Positions 31,364-40,510 of a stretch of DNA of 54,652 bases are shown here, in pieces. The translations under genes were made by a program, and so were the position numbers. Under the pieces are notes generated by a model. That model was not told where the DNA came from. It saw only the letters and a program-made list of their open reading frames with translations, and made no database searches. Origin of the DNA: an uncultured Eggerthellaceae bacterium (GTDB lineage Bacteria > Actinomycetota > Coriobacteriia > Coriobacteriales > Eggerthellaceae); contig CAKTVK010000002.1 in assembly GCA_934623455.1 (NCBI GenBank), positions 1-54,652 of the forward strand, given 5' to 3'. Numbering within the stretch: position 1 is the stretch's first letter; each line of letters begins with the position of its first letter.

Positions 31364-31398
31364 AAAAGCCCTGCTCGCCAATAAGCAAGCAGGGCTTC
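31364..31398 (-). terminator. Terminator of the fixABCX operon
   Basis: On the minus strand AAGCCCTGCTTGC-TTATTG-GCGAGCAGGGCTT followed by TTATG; ~55 bases after the fixX stop. Confidence 0.8.
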
Positions 31399-31451
31399 AA
31401 ACGTTACAAAGAGGACACCTCGCCGGCTAAACCGCCAACGCGTGCAACCTC

Positions 31452-31763
31452 TTATCCGAAGCGGTACTCAATACCCATCGTGGGGCCAGGGTTAACCCAC
31501 TTCTTCACGATGGTATCTTCGCACGCAATACGGCAAGTACCGCACTCTAAGCAACCAGCATAGTCAAAGGATTTGGTGCCATCCTCGTCGATCTTGTACA
31601 GAGCAGCCGGGCACACGCGAACCAACTTGAGGAATTCCTCGTGGTAAGCCGCAGAGCCGTCGTCTTCAACCAGCTCAATGTGCGGAGTCTCTTCATCAAC
31701 CTCGTACTTATTAACGGACAGCGCCTCATCGACGTTGACCGTGATTTCGCATACCTTACTCAC
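31452..31763 (-). CDS. fixX: FixX ferredoxin-like protein
   Basis: 103 residues. Single-cluster ferredoxin type: an isolated cysteine in VRVCPAALY and the CLECGTCRIAC group. Close in size to enterobacterial FixX (~95). Passes electrons from the flavoprotein complex FixAB to FixC. Overlaps the fixC stop by 4 bases (ATGA). Confidence 0.9.
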   Translation of the reverse strand: MSKVCEITVNVDEALSVNKYEVDEETPHIELVEDDGSAAYHEEFLKLVRVCPAALYKIDEDGTKSFDYAGCLECGTCRIACEDTIVKKWVNPGPTMGIEYRFG

Positions 31764-33058
31764 AGCGACTTCACCGCCTTCATAACTTCGCGACCGAGTT
31801 TCATCAGACCGCGCTTCTTGATGATGGGCATCATGCGCTTCTTCAGCGGCACCTGGGGCTGACCGTCAACGCTGAACATGGCGTTAAAGATCTCTTTCAC
31901 CATCACCGGGTAATCGGTGAACATGGAGTCCCACTCTTCCATGACATGCGGCCATTTAGAGAACGTGCGCAGATCCTGGATAACAAACGACGCTTCCATC
32001 TTTTCCTTGCAGGAAGCCAGGCCGGCCTCGGACGTGTCGCCCTTGTCCAACGCCTCAATAGCAGCCTGAGCAGCCATCTGGCCAGACGCCACGGCGAAGT
32101 CCATGCCGCGCACCTGGTAGCCCATGTTCATGCACAGACCAGCGGTTTCGCCCGCAATAAGGCAGCCATCGAAGATATACTTCGGAATCATGTTGTAGCC
32201 GCCCTCGGGAACCATGTGGCCGGAATGCTCGACCATCTTGGCACCGCGGATGATAGGAGCCACAGCCGGGTGATTCTTGAAGTCCTCGAGCATCTGGTAC
32301 ACCGGCGTCTCATTGCGGCTACCGTCGGCAGCCAGCGAAATGGTGGCAACCAGACCCAGAGAAATGGATTCCTTGTTCGTATACAGGAAGCCACCGCCCA
32401 CACTGCCATGCGTGCAGTCGCCCACGTACAGCATTGCAGCGCCTTCGCCCTCGGGAACCAAGAAACGGTCCTCAATAACGTTTGCCGGAAGCGCGAAAAC
32501 TTCCTTGATGCCAACAGCCATCTGGTTGGCCTTGGGGCGAGCATTGCCCAAGCAGCGCTCGGAGAGCATGGAGTTTGTGCCTTCGCACAGAATGACAACA
32601 TCGGCGGTAATTTCGTCTTCACCAGCGCGCACGCCAATTACGCGACCGCTTTCGTCCTTCATCAGCTCTTCAACGGCAATGCCGTAAATGCATTCGGCAC
32701 CGGCCTCTTCAGCCTTGCCGGCCAGCCACTGATCGAAGGGGCCACGCAGGACAGAATAGGAGTCCTTGCCCTCTTCGCCCAGCTCAGAGGAAGTGAAATC
32801 GATGGTCATCTCGGACTTCGGGTCCAGCATGGCAATGCGCTCATGCGTGATCTTGCGCTCAAGCGGAGCTTCGGACTCGAAGTCAGGGAACACTTTCTTC
32901 AGGGAATGGGAGTAAATGCGGCCGCCGGTCATGTTCTTAGCGCCAGCAAAGTTGCCGCGCTCCACAACCAGTACGCTCTTGCCCGCCTTGGCAAGCTCGT
33001 ACGCTGCGACCGAGCCAGCGCAGCCAGCGCCTACTACAATCGCGTCGAAATCTGACAT
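31760..33058 (-). CDS. fixC: FixC, ETF-quinone-oxidoreductase-like flavoprotein
   Basis: 432 residues. FAD-binding DAIVVGAGCAGSVAAYELAK (5-24), the GG motif KNMTGGRIYSH and YNMIPKYIFDGCLIAGETAG near the C-terminal half are those of FixC/ETF-QO. With FixX it couples the electron-transfer flavoprotein to the quinone pool or ferredoxin. GAAAGGAT precedes the ATG. Confidence 0.92.
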   Translation of the reverse strand: MSDFDAIVVGAGCAGSVAAYELAKAGKSVLVVERGNFAGAKNMTGGRIYSHSLKKVFPDFESEAPLERKITHERIAMLDPKSEMTIDFTSSELGEEGKDSYSVLRGPFDQWLAGKAEEAGAECIYGIAVEELMKDESGRVIGVRAGEDEITADVVILCEGTNSMLSERCLGNARPKANQMAVGIKEVFALPANVIEDRFLVPEGEGAAMLYVGDCTHGSVGGGFLYTNKESISLGLVATISLAADGSRNETPVYQMLEDFKNHPAVAPIIRGAKMVEHSGHMVPEGGYNMIPKYIFDGCLIAGETAGLCMNMGYQVRGMDFAVASGQMAAQAAIEALDKGDTSEAGLASCKEKMEASFVIQDLRTFSKWPHVMEEWDSMFTDYPVMVKEIFNAMFSVDGQPQVPLKKRMMPIIKKRGLMKLGREVMKAVKSL

Positions 33059-33231
33059 GTTACTATCCTTTCACTGGCGGCCGCGCACGACCGCCACGTT
33101 TTATTTGGCTAAGACCCCCGCACCGCGCTCCAAAGAAGAGAGAAAGGAAGATGTAAAAAGGGGTAAGTCTTTGGAGGGGGGATTGCTTTAAAAGAGAGAC
33201 TTTAACGAAGCGCGGTACGAGAGGAGTCTCC

Positions 33232-34113
33232 TTACAGAGCTGCAGTGAGCGCCGGCAGAACGTCCTTAAGGTCGCCTACCAAGCCGAAGTCGCACTGCTT
33301 GAAAATAGGAGCGTTCTTGTCCTTGTTGATAGCGAAGAGAGCGCCGGAGCGGTTGCAGCCAACCATGTGCTGCATCTGACCGGAGATACCAACGGCAATG
33401 TAGACCTTGGGGGTCAGCATCAGACCGGAAACGCCTACGTAGCGTTCGGTCGGCAGCCAGTTAACGCCTTCCGTCAGCGGACGAGAGCAAGCCAGGCCAG
33501 CGCCCAGTTTGTCGCACAGGTCGTTTGCCAGACCCAGCTGAGCCTCTTCGGCGAAACCACGGCCGGCAGCAACTACAACGTCGGCCTTGAACAGGTCCAC
33601 GCCGCTCTTCTCGATAGCCTTGGAAGAAACAACCTTCACGGGGCGAGCGGGAGCAACCCACTCCTGATCTGCAACGCTACCGTTAGCAGCTGCAGCAGCC
33701 TCGAAAACGCCCGTGCCAACGGTGTAGATGGCAACGTCGCCGGCCGCTTTCTGCACGCGCTCGGCAATACCACCGAAGTACATGCTTTTAGCGCCAGCCT
33801 CTTCGAACGCCATAACATCGGTGATAACGGAGGTGCCTGCATGGAAAGCCAAGCTACCAGCGATAACCTTCATGTGGCGAGCAGCTTCAACCAGAACGAT
33901 TGCGGGACGCTCGGTGTCAAACGCTGCATTCACGGTGTCTGCGGCGGCATCCAGGGCCAGGCCCTCGGGAACGGTGATGTTCAGGACTTTATCGGCACCG
34001 CACTCAAACGGCGTGCCGAAGGAAATAGCAACGACCTCATCGGCCATGGTGCGAGCGCCCGCTGCCAGCTCTGCAGCCGCGCCTGCGTGTTCAGCAATAA
34101 TCAGTGCTTTCAT
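33232..34113 (-). CDS. fixB: FixB, electron-transfer flavoprotein alpha subunit
   Basis: 293 residues. The C-terminal FAD domain contains VVAAGRGFAEEAQLGLANDLC, CSRPLTEGVNWLP and YIAVGISGQMQHMVG, all ETF-alpha signatures. 42 bases downstream of fixA and 173 upstream of fixC. Slightly shorter than the enterobacterial protein (~313) at the N-terminus. Confidence 0.92.
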   Translation of the reverse strand: MKALIIAEHAGAAAELAAGARTMADEVVAISFGTPFECGADKVLNITVPEGLALDAAADTVNAAFDTERPAIVLVEAARHMKVIAGSLAFHAGTSVITDVMAFEEAGAKSMYFGGIAERVQKAAGDVAIYTVGTGVFEAAAAANGSVADQEWVAPARPVKVVSSKAIEKSGVDLFKADVVVAAGRGFAEEAQLGLANDLCDKLGAGLACSRPLTEGVNWLPTERYVGVSGLMLTPKVYIAVGISGQMQHMVGCNRSGALFAINKDKNAPIFKQCDFGLVGDLKDVLPALTAAL

Positions 34114-34155
34114 GAGTATTCACTCTGCCTTTCTTGTGCTTGATAACGCTTGGGC

Positions 34156-34929
34156 CTACAGGGCTGCCTTGATGGCGGCAGCAAAGCTCTCGATAGCTCC
34201 GTCTTCAGCTGCGTCAACAATCTGCAGCTTGCGGTCGGCCTGCTGAGGCGCCTTGCAGTCAACCACGGTAAGAGCAGGGGCGGCAACATTGGAAGCGCCG
34301 GCAACGTTCATGGGCTTCTTGCCTGCTGCCAGAATGTCCTTCATGCCCGGAATGCGCGGCTCAGCAGCATCGGGGGTCACGGAAACAACAGCGGGAAGGC
34401 TTACTTCAACGGTCTCAACAGCATCTTCCAGCAAACGCTCGATCTCAAGCGCGCCATCCTTGCGGCTGATCTTGGTAGCGGCGTTTACCACGGGCCAGCC
34501 CAACTTGCAAGCCAGCTGAACGTCAACCTGCTGTGCGTAGTTGTCGGCAGAACCGTCGCCGCAGATAACCACGTCAACATCGCCCATCTGCTCAACCAGC
34601 TTGGCCAGCTCGATTGCGGTTGCCTTGGCATCCATGTTCGCGCAAGCATCATCGGCAGTCATGAACAGCTCTTCAACACCACGCGCAAGAACGTTCTTCT
34701 TAAGCTTGGAGTCGTCGATAGAAGCAGGACCGACGGTGATTGCCACTGCGGAGCCGCCAGCCTCAGCAGCGAGCTGAGAAGCAACTTCCAGGGCGTTCAG
34801 GTCGTACACGGAAATGGTGTTCTTTGCCTTAGAGTAGTCCAGCGTGCGATCGCCTGCGACGATGATGTCCTGATCGTCAGGGACCACTTTGAATGCAGCG
34901 GCTATCTTCATCTTAAGCCTTCCCTTCAT
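34156..34929 (-). CDS. fixA: FixA, electron-transfer flavoprotein beta subunit
   Basis: 257 residues, the length of enterobacterial FixA. AFKVVPDDQDI at the N-terminus, NALEVASQLAAEAGGSAVAI, and the VDVVICGDGSADNYAQQVDV block are ETF-beta. First gene of the minus-strand fix operon, divergent from caiD. Confidence 0.92.
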   Translation of the reverse strand: MKGRLKMKIAAAFKVVPDDQDIIVAGDRTLDYSKAKNTISVYDLNALEVASQLAAEAGGSAVAITVGPASIDDSKLKKNVLARGVEELFMTADDACANMDAKATAIELAKLVEQMGDVDVVICGDGSADNYAQQVDVQLACKLGWPVVNAATKISRKDGALEIERLLEDAVETVEVSLPAVVSVTPDAAEPRIPGMKDILAAGKKPMNVAGASNVAAPALTVVDCKAPQQADRKLQIVDAAEDGAIESFAAAIKAAL

Positions 34930-35440
34930 TAAACTTTCTACGGTGTTTTTCCTCGGAAGCGGCCGTTCTCAACGTTGCTTAACTCGCTTTCTTGAACGCT
35001 TGGGCGGGTCGCTTTCGTGTTGCCCAAATAATGCGCTCCGCTACCCCGGCTGTCATCGCCAAATTACCGTGAAACGCCTAATACTTAAAATTTAACTATG
35101 CCTGCAAAAACCCCAGTTTAGAGGGTAATTACGCTCCTATATGGGCTTTATTGAGGCCCTGGCGACGTTAAAGCCGAGCCCAACAAATATCACCCCGATT
35201 TGCCGCCTGCGCAACACACAACACCGCCCAAACATCCCCTCATTAGAAACTAGTGATGCCCCTTTTTCTTGCGATTAGCTCATTACTGAAGTTATGGCGA
35301 TGACGCGCCCCACTGCGGATCCTAGCATGCATATCGAGCCGAGCGCGCATCTTAATAAAAGGCCGAGCAAGGGGCAAGGCAAAGATGCAACGCATATCGG
35401 ATTCGGCTCAATGAACCCATATCCCATTAAAGGAGGAACA
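34930..35440. promoter_or_regulatory. Divergent control region between fixA and caiD
   Basis: 511 bases without a gene. The plus-strand open frame continues upstream of caiD to 35294, but its extra residues are not family-like and the real start has AAAGGAGG at 35429-35436. The promoters for both operons must lie here; I see AT-rich stretches (35075-35100) but no box pair I would commit to. Confidence 0.5.
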
Positions 35441-36229
35441 ATGGCAGATTTTTACGGAACACCTGAAGTTGTAACCGACCTGCGCGAAGACGGCGTACTG
35501 ATCATTCGCATCAACCGCCCCGAGAAGCGCAACGCCATCAACGGAGTTACCTCTGCCGCTATGGAAGACATCATGAACAAGGCGGAGAAGGATAACCGCG
35601 TGCGCGTCATTGTGGTTACCGGTACCGGCGAGAAAGCATTCTGCGCTGGCGAAGACCTCTCCGAACTGTCCAGCGGTGGCGAATGCATGACCGTTACCGA
35701 TCACGGCTTCGGTGGCATCACCGACCGTCTGTGCCCCAAGCCGACCATCTGCGCCGTGAACGGCGTTGCAGCGGGCGGCGGCATGGAGATCGCTGTTTCC
35801 TGCGACATTGTTGTTGCAGCTGAGCATGCTCGCTTCGGCCTGACCGAGCCCAAGGTTGGCCTTATCGCTTCTACGGGCGGCCTGGTTCGCATGGCTCGCG
35901 ACGTTCCCCGCAAGGCAGCTATGGACATGCTTCTGACTGCTCGCCTGGTTTACGCTGCCGAGGCCAAGGAAATCGGCTTCGTCAACTACGTTGTGCCGGC
36001 TGAAGAAGTTATGGACAAGGCTCTGGAAATCGCTTCCACCATTGCCAAGAACGCTCCTTTGTCCCTGAAGTTCACGAAGCAGATCGTTCACGCTGCTTCT
36101 CAGATGTCCGAAGAGGACGCAATGCGCTACTGCGACGCTGCCTATCGCTACATCGAGAAGACCGAGGACGGCATTGAAGGTCCCGCAGCTTTCGTTGAGA
36201 AGCGCACGCCGAACTGGCAGGGCAAGTAA
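35441..36229 (+). CDS. caiD: Crotonobetainyl-CoA hydratase (CaiD-like enoyl-CoA hydratase)
   Basis: 262 residues from ATG 35441 (AAAGGAGG upstream); enterobacterial CaiD is about 261. Crotonase fold: AFCAGEDLSEL oxyanion loop, AAGGGMEIAVSCD and RFGLTEPKVGL. The two catalytic-type glutamates are Glu116 and Glu136, spaced 20 residues as in CaiD. Interconverts carnitinyl-CoA and crotonobetainyl-CoA if the pathway assignment is right. First gene of the plus-strand operon. Confidence 0.85.
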   Translation: MADFYGTPEVVTDLREDGVLIIRINRPEKRNAINGVTSAAMEDIMNKAEKDNRVRVIVVTGTGEKAFCAGEDLSELSSGGECMTVTDHGFGGITDRLCPKPTICAVNGVAAGGGMEIAVSCDIVVAAEHARFGLTEPKVGLIASTGGLVRMARDVPRKAAMDMLLTARLVYAAEAKEIGFVNYVVPAEEVMDKALEIASTIAKNAPLSLKFTKQIVHAASQMSEEDAMRYCDAAYRYIEKTEDGIEGPAAFVEKRTPNWQGK

Positions 36230-36256
36230 TCGAGCACCTCTTCTCTCTCTTTACAG

Positions 36257-36306
36257 GCGAAAGGGGAAGTCTTCTCGCACAGCACTACCTTTCCTTCCCC
36301 TTTCGC
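36257..36306 (+). terminator. Intercistronic hairpin after caiD
   Basis: Perfect 13-bp stem GCGAAAGGGGAAG/CTTCCCCTTTCGC with a 24-base loop, followed by ACATTTC. Either an attenuator or a 3' stabiliser for the caiD mRNA. Confidence 0.75.
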
Positions 36307-36380
36307 ACATTTCAAGCACTTGACCCGATAATCGCCCGAAGAGAAGCCGGGCGCACCCCCCACGAAGAAAGGATCAAACC

Positions 36381-37673
36381 ATGTCGCTGCTCGCAAAGAG
36401 CAAGGGCGAGGTCACTTACAAGGATCTGACTGGTCTGCACAAGTGGTTCCTCATCATTCTTGTTTCCATGGGCTCTTCTATTATCTACACGCCCATCTAC
36501 CTGAAGAACGTTTTCTATGAACCCCTGATGCAAGGCCTTGGCTGCTCGAACGCAGACCTGGGCGCGCTGCTTTCCTGCTACGCTATTGTGGCGGTTATCG
36601 CCTACTTACCTTCCGGCATCATCGCCGACAAAGTGCGCATGCGTACGCTTTCTTGGGTTGGCTTCGGCGCTACCGCCATTCTGACCTTCGTTTACGCTAT
36701 GCTGCCGTCCATCCAGATGCTCTACGTTGTATTCGTAGGCTTCGGCATTACCACTATTCTAATTTGGTGGGGCACGCGCTTCAAGATTGTGCGTTTGTGC
36801 TGCTCTGAAGACGATTATGCTTCCAAGATCGGCGTAAGCTACTCTATCTTTGGCGCTGCCGGTCTGATTGTTGGCCTGATTAACACGGCTATCATTTCTG
36901 CCGTTGCCGACGCCTCCCAGGGCATCCAGATCCTGTTGATTTTCCTGGGCGTGATCATTGCCATTCTGGCTGTTCTGTCCTTTATCTTCATCCCCGATTT
37001 CGAGGGCGAAATTGACAAGAACGCCAAGCTGTTCAGCTTGAGCGATGTTGTGACCACCATCAAGCACCCTGGCGTTCTGTGGGCTTGCCTGGCATACTTC
37101 TTCGTGTACCTGGTGTACATGGGCGTTACCTACACCACGCCGTTCATGACCACCTGCTTTGCCGCTCCGGTTGCCATTGTTTCCGTTGTTGGCCTTATTC
37201 GCACCTATGGTATTGGTCTTATCGCAGGTCCGGTCGCTGGCTTCTTCGCCGACAAGCTGAAGAGCCCGTCGAAGTCGATTCTGATCTTCTTCGCCGCAAG
37301 CGTTATCGTGCTGGTTGCCTTCGTGATTATGCCGCGCGACGCCGGCATGGTTATCCCCATTGCTGTTCTGGTTGTTGTGCTGGGCTTCGTTACCTACGGC
37401 GCTTTCTCCATTGGCTCTTCGCCGCTGACCGAAGCCAAGGTTCCCATGAGCATCTTTGGCACTGCTTCGGGTCTGCTGTCCGTTATCGGCTTTCTGCCCG
37501 ACGCATTCGTGCACACCTGGTTTGGTGGCCTGATTGACGCCCAGGGTGCAGCTGCCTTCGACACCATCTTTATTGCGCTGATCATCTTTGCGGTTCTGGG
37601 CTGCCTGTGCCTGATCATGACGCGCCGCGCCATGAAGAAGAACGCCGCTTCCGAGGAAAAGACCGCTAAATAA
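36381..37673 (+). CDS. MFS transporter of the cai-like operon
   Basis: 430 residues, twelve membrane helices in two halves with a central polar loop (PDFEGEIDKNAKLFSL). SGIIADKVRMRT (between helices 2 and 3) is the MFS motif A region. It stands where enterobacteria encode the betaine/carnitine antiporter CaiT, which belongs to a different family; it may import the same kind of zwitterionic substrate or export the product. Substrate is inference from context. AAGAAAGGAT precedes the ATG. Confidence 0.82.
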   Translation: MSLLAKSKGEVTYKDLTGLHKWFLIILVSMGSSIIYTPIYLKNVFYEPLMQGLGCSNADLGALLSCYAIVAVIAYLPSGIIADKVRMRTLSWVGFGATAILTFVYAMLPSIQMLYVVFVGFGITTILIWWGTRFKIVRLCCSEDDYASKIGVSYSIFGAAGLIVGLINTAIISAVADASQGIQILLIFLGVIIAILAVLSFIFIPDFEGEIDKNAKLFSLSDVVTTIKHPGVLWACLAYFFVYLVYMGVTYTTPFMTTCFAAPVAIVSVVGLIRTYGIGLIAGPVAGFFADKLKSPSKSILIFFAASVIVLVAFVIMPRDAGMVIPIAVLVVVLGFVTYGAFSIGSSPLTEAKVPMSIFGTASGLLSVIGFLPDAFVHTWFGGLIDAQGAAAFDTIFIALIIFAVLGCLCLIMTRRAMKKNAASEEKTAK

Positions 37674-37724
37674 GCACCTCCGCGCAGCAACTTTGCACCA
37701 CTAAGCACTACCAAGCACTACCCC

Positions 37725-37764
37725 GCTCCCATTAAATGCGCGCCGACAAACGGTGCGCGGGAGC
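37725..37764 (+). other. Intercistronic hairpin between the MFS gene and caiA
   Basis: GCTCCC...GCGC(G)CCG-ACAAA-CGGTGCGC-GGGAGC forms a bulged stem. No T-tract; probably an RNA-stability or processing element. It lies in a 205-base gap without a gene. Confidence 0.55.
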
Positions 37765-37878
37765 AAAAGCGGAACGTATCCGCGCCCATCGGCTGCAAAA
37801 CGCAACCGATACGCACCACTTCATTTTAGGGATCACAGCGTTGCATAAGGCGGCGCTGGAAATAAAAAGGAGAATGCA

Positions 37879-39027
37879 ATGGATTTCAAGTTGACCGATG
37901 AACAAGAGCTTATCGTCGACAGCTATCGCGACTACATGGAAAGCGAGAACTGGGAAGCTTACTTCGCCGAGTGCGACGAAAAGCACGAGTACCCGCTGCG
38001 TTGGGTTCGCGGGCTGTGCGAACTGGGCTTTGACCAGATCATGCTCCCCGAAAGCCACGGTGGCCTGGGCCTGGAGCAGCCGGCTGTTACGCTGATGTCC
38101 GTGTACGAAGTGCTGGGTCGCTACGGTGCCCCCACCTACGTGCTGTACCAGCTGCCGGGCTTCGAAACCGTTATCCGCGAAGGCTCGCAGGAGCAGATCG
38201 ACGCTGTTCTGTCCACCCTGGGCACCGGCGAGCAGATCTGGAACTCCGCTTGCACCGAGCCGGGTGCTGGCTCCGACGTTGCCGCTCTGCAAACCACGTA
38301 CAAGCGTGAGAACGGCAAGATCTACCTGAACGGCACCAAGACCTTCATCACCTCTTCCGCAGGCGTGAAGTACCTGGTCATCATGGCAAAGAACGCCGAT
38401 GACCCCGAGATGTTCACCGAGTTCTTCCTGGATATGAGCAAGCCGGGCGTTTCCCTGTCCCCGCTGAGCAAGCTGGGTCTGCGCATGGACTCTTGCTGCG
38501 AAGTGTACATGGACAACGTTGAGCTCGAAGAGAAGGATATCTTCGGCAAAGAGGGCAACGGCTTCGCTCGCGGCATTAACGACTTCAACTTCGAGCGCTG
38601 GTTGGTTGGCGCTTGCGACTACGGCACCGCTATTGCCATCTACGAAGACGCTTGCCGTCACGCAAACCAGCGCGTTGCCTTCGGCAAGACCATTGGCCGT
38701 CAGCAGCTCAACCAGCTCAAGATCGCCCATATGGCCATCAAGCTGAAGAACATGAAGAACATGCTGTACGAAACCGCTTGGGAGGCCGACAACAACGGCG
38801 GCACGTTTGATCCGGGCGCATCTGCAATGTGCAAGTACTACTGCGCTAACGCTGCATTCGAAGTTGTTGACGACGGCATGCAGATTCTGGCTGGCGTTGC
38901 TGTTGCTGGCGAGCATCGCGCACAGCGCATCTGGCGCGACCTGCGTGTTGACCGCGTTTCCGGTGGCACCGACGAAATGATGATCCTCACCGCTTCCAAG
39001 TTCGAACTGAAGAAGTTCCGCGCTTAG
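37879..39027 (+). CDS. caiA: Crotonobetainyl-CoA reductase (CaiA-like acyl-CoA dehydrogenase)
   Basis: 382 residues (CaiA ~380). Acyl-CoA dehydrogenase blocks CTEPGAGSDVAAL (FAD/substrate), RVAFGKTIGRQQLNQ, and VSGGTDEMMILTASK near the C-terminus, where the catalytic glutamate lies in this subfamily. Reduces crotonobetainyl-CoA to gamma-butyrobetainyl-CoA with electrons from the FixABCX proteins encoded divergently. AAAGGAG precedes the ATG. Confidence 0.87.
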   Translation: MDFKLTDEQELIVDSYRDYMESENWEAYFAECDEKHEYPLRWVRGLCELGFDQIMLPESHGGLGLEQPAVTLMSVYEVLGRYGAPTYVLYQLPGFETVIREGSQEQIDAVLSTLGTGEQIWNSACTEPGAGSDVAALQTTYKRENGKIYLNGTKTFITSSAGVKYLVIMAKNADDPEMFTEFFLDMSKPGVSLSPLSKLGLRMDSCCEVYMDNVELEEKDIFGKEGNGFARGINDFNFERWLVGACDYGTAIAIYEDACRHANQRVAFGKTIGRQQLNQLKIAHMAIKLKNMKNMLYETAWEADNNGGTFDPGASAMCKYYCANAAFEVVDDGMQILAGVAVAGEHRAQRIWRDLRVDRVSGGTDEMMILTASKFELKKFRA

Positions 39028-39066
39028 TACTTATTCGCGAATCGCGAGTACACGAATCCACCAGAG

Positions 39067-39087
39067 GGCGGCGCACCACGCGCCGCC
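39067..39087 (+). other. Intercistronic hairpin between caiA and caiB
   Basis: Perfect 8-bp GC stem GGCGGCGC-ACCAC-GCGCCGCC, 39 bases after the caiA stop and 19 before caiB. No T-tract, so probably protects or shapes the mRNA rather than ending it. Confidence 0.7.
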
Positions 39088-39106
39088 ATATCGAAAGGAA
39101 TTCACT

Positions 39107-40321
39107 ATGGCTATCGAAACCAACAAGCCTTCCTTCGGCGTTCTTGATGATGTAAAGGTTGTTTACGCAGCAGTCGAGCTGGCAGTGCCCAAGGCATGCG
39201 ACCTTATGGCCGACTGGGGTGCCGATGTAACCTGGCTGGAAAACACGGGTGCCGGCGACACCATCCGCGACACTGCCTACGTTAAGCAGGCCGAACGCCG
39301 CAACCAGCGTTCTGTTTCCATGAACTACTTCTCCGACGAAGGCAAGGAAATCCTGTTCAAGATGCTGGCCGACGCCGACATCTTCATCGAAGCCTCCAAG
39401 GGCGGCACCTGGGCTCGCAAGGGCATCACCGACGAAGTGTTGTGGGAGATCAACCCGAAGCTCGTTATTGTGCACCTGTCCGGCTTTGGCCAGACCGGCG
39501 ACCCCAAGATGGTCAAGCGCGCTGCTTACGACCTGACCGTTATGGCTTACTCCGGTTACATGAGCCAGAACGGCACCCAGGATCAGCCCATGAACCCTGG
39601 TCCTTACGCGGGCGACTACTTCAACTCGCTCATGATTGTTTCCTCTACCCTGGCTGCGCTGCATAAGGCAAACCGCACGGGCAAGGGCGAAAGCATTGAC
39701 ATGGCCATGTACGAGACCCTGTTGGCAATTGGCCAGTACTACCTGGTTGACTACTTGAACGAAGGCATTCTGTGGCCTCGCCCGGGTGCTCGCAACCAGA
39801 ACCTGTGCGGCATTGGCGAGTACAAGTGCAACGACGGCTTCCTGGGCGTATGCCTGTACGGCGTTGACCAGAACAAGTACTTCCTGGAGACCATCGGCCT
39901 GGGTCACCTGTGGGGCACTAAGGACATCCCCGAGGATACTTCGGGTCTGTGGCTGTCCAACCCGCATGCAGCAGAAATCGAAGCTGCATTCGAGGCATAT
40001 TGCCTGGCTCACTCCAAGTACGACATCGAGGCAGACTTCGCGGCTCACCGCATTGCTGCCCAGGTCGTTATGGAATTCGAAGACCTTGTGCAGGAAGAGC
40101 ACCTCAAGCTGCGCGAAGACTTCATGGATTGGGAAACCGAAGACGGCAAGACCTTCAAGGGTCTGGGCGTATTCCCCAAATTCCAGCAGACCCCTGGCCA
40201 GGTATGGCGCCCCATGCCCAAGCAAGGCGGCGACACCGTAGACGTTCTGTCCAAGCTTGGCTACACGCCCGAGCAAATTGCAGAGCTGACTGCCGCTGGC
40301 GTGGTGAAGGTTGCCGAATAA
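39107..40321 (+). CDS. caiB: Crotonobetaine/carnitine CoA-transferase (CaiB, family III)
   Basis: 404 residues (CaiB ~405). CaiB/BaiF family: SVSMNYFSDEGKEIL, VIVHLSGFGQTGD and PYAGDYFNS, where Asp170 matches the catalytic aspartate (169 in the E. coli enzyme). Moves CoA between gamma-butyrobetainyl-CoA and the incoming substrate. GAAAGGAATT precedes the ATG. Confidence 0.88.
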   Translation: MAIETNKPSFGVLDDVKVVYAAVELAVPKACDLMADWGADVTWLENTGAGDTIRDTAYVKQAERRNQRSVSMNYFSDEGKEILFKMLADADIFIEASKGGTWARKGITDEVLWEINPKLVIVHLSGFGQTGDPKMVKRAAYDLTVMAYSGYMSQNGTQDQPMNPGPYAGDYFNSLMIVSSTLAALHKANRTGKGESIDMAMYETLLAIGQYYLVDYLNEGILWPRPGARNQNLCGIGEYKCNDGFLGVCLYGVDQNKYFLETIGLGHLWGTKDIPEDTSGLWLSNPHAAEIEAAFEAYCLAHSKYDIEADFAAHRIAAQVVMEFEDLVQEEHLKLREDFMDWETEDGKTFKGLGVFPKFQQTPGQVWRPMPKQGGDTVDVLSKLGYTPEQIAELTAAGVVKVAE

Positions 40322-40331
40322 CACCAAAAAT

Positions 40332-40388
40332 CGCATGACGGGAAGCTCCCCCTCATGCGCACCGGCCGGGTCCTTTTCGGGCCCGGCC
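40332..40388 (+). other. Two tandem hairpins between caiB and caiC
   Basis: CGCATGA...TCATGCG (40332-40359) and GGCCGGG...CCCGGCC (40364-40388). The second is GC-rich but followed by ACCCC, not T. Part of a pattern of hairpins in most gaps of this operon. The whole gap to caiC (189 bases) has no gene. Confidence 0.65.
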
Positions 40389-40510
40389 ACCCCTAGAGCT
40401 TTGCATTTAACGGGGTTTCGCGCCCCTCGTCGAATGCAATACCAAAACACTGGCGTGAACTGCACAAACGAAGAACAAAAGCGAAATGCGCACGAAAAGG
40501 GGAGATTCGC

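Noticed and set aside
35294..35440. Upstream extension of caiD
   Set aside because: Residues not alignable with CaiD and the canonical ribosome site is directly before ATG 35441.
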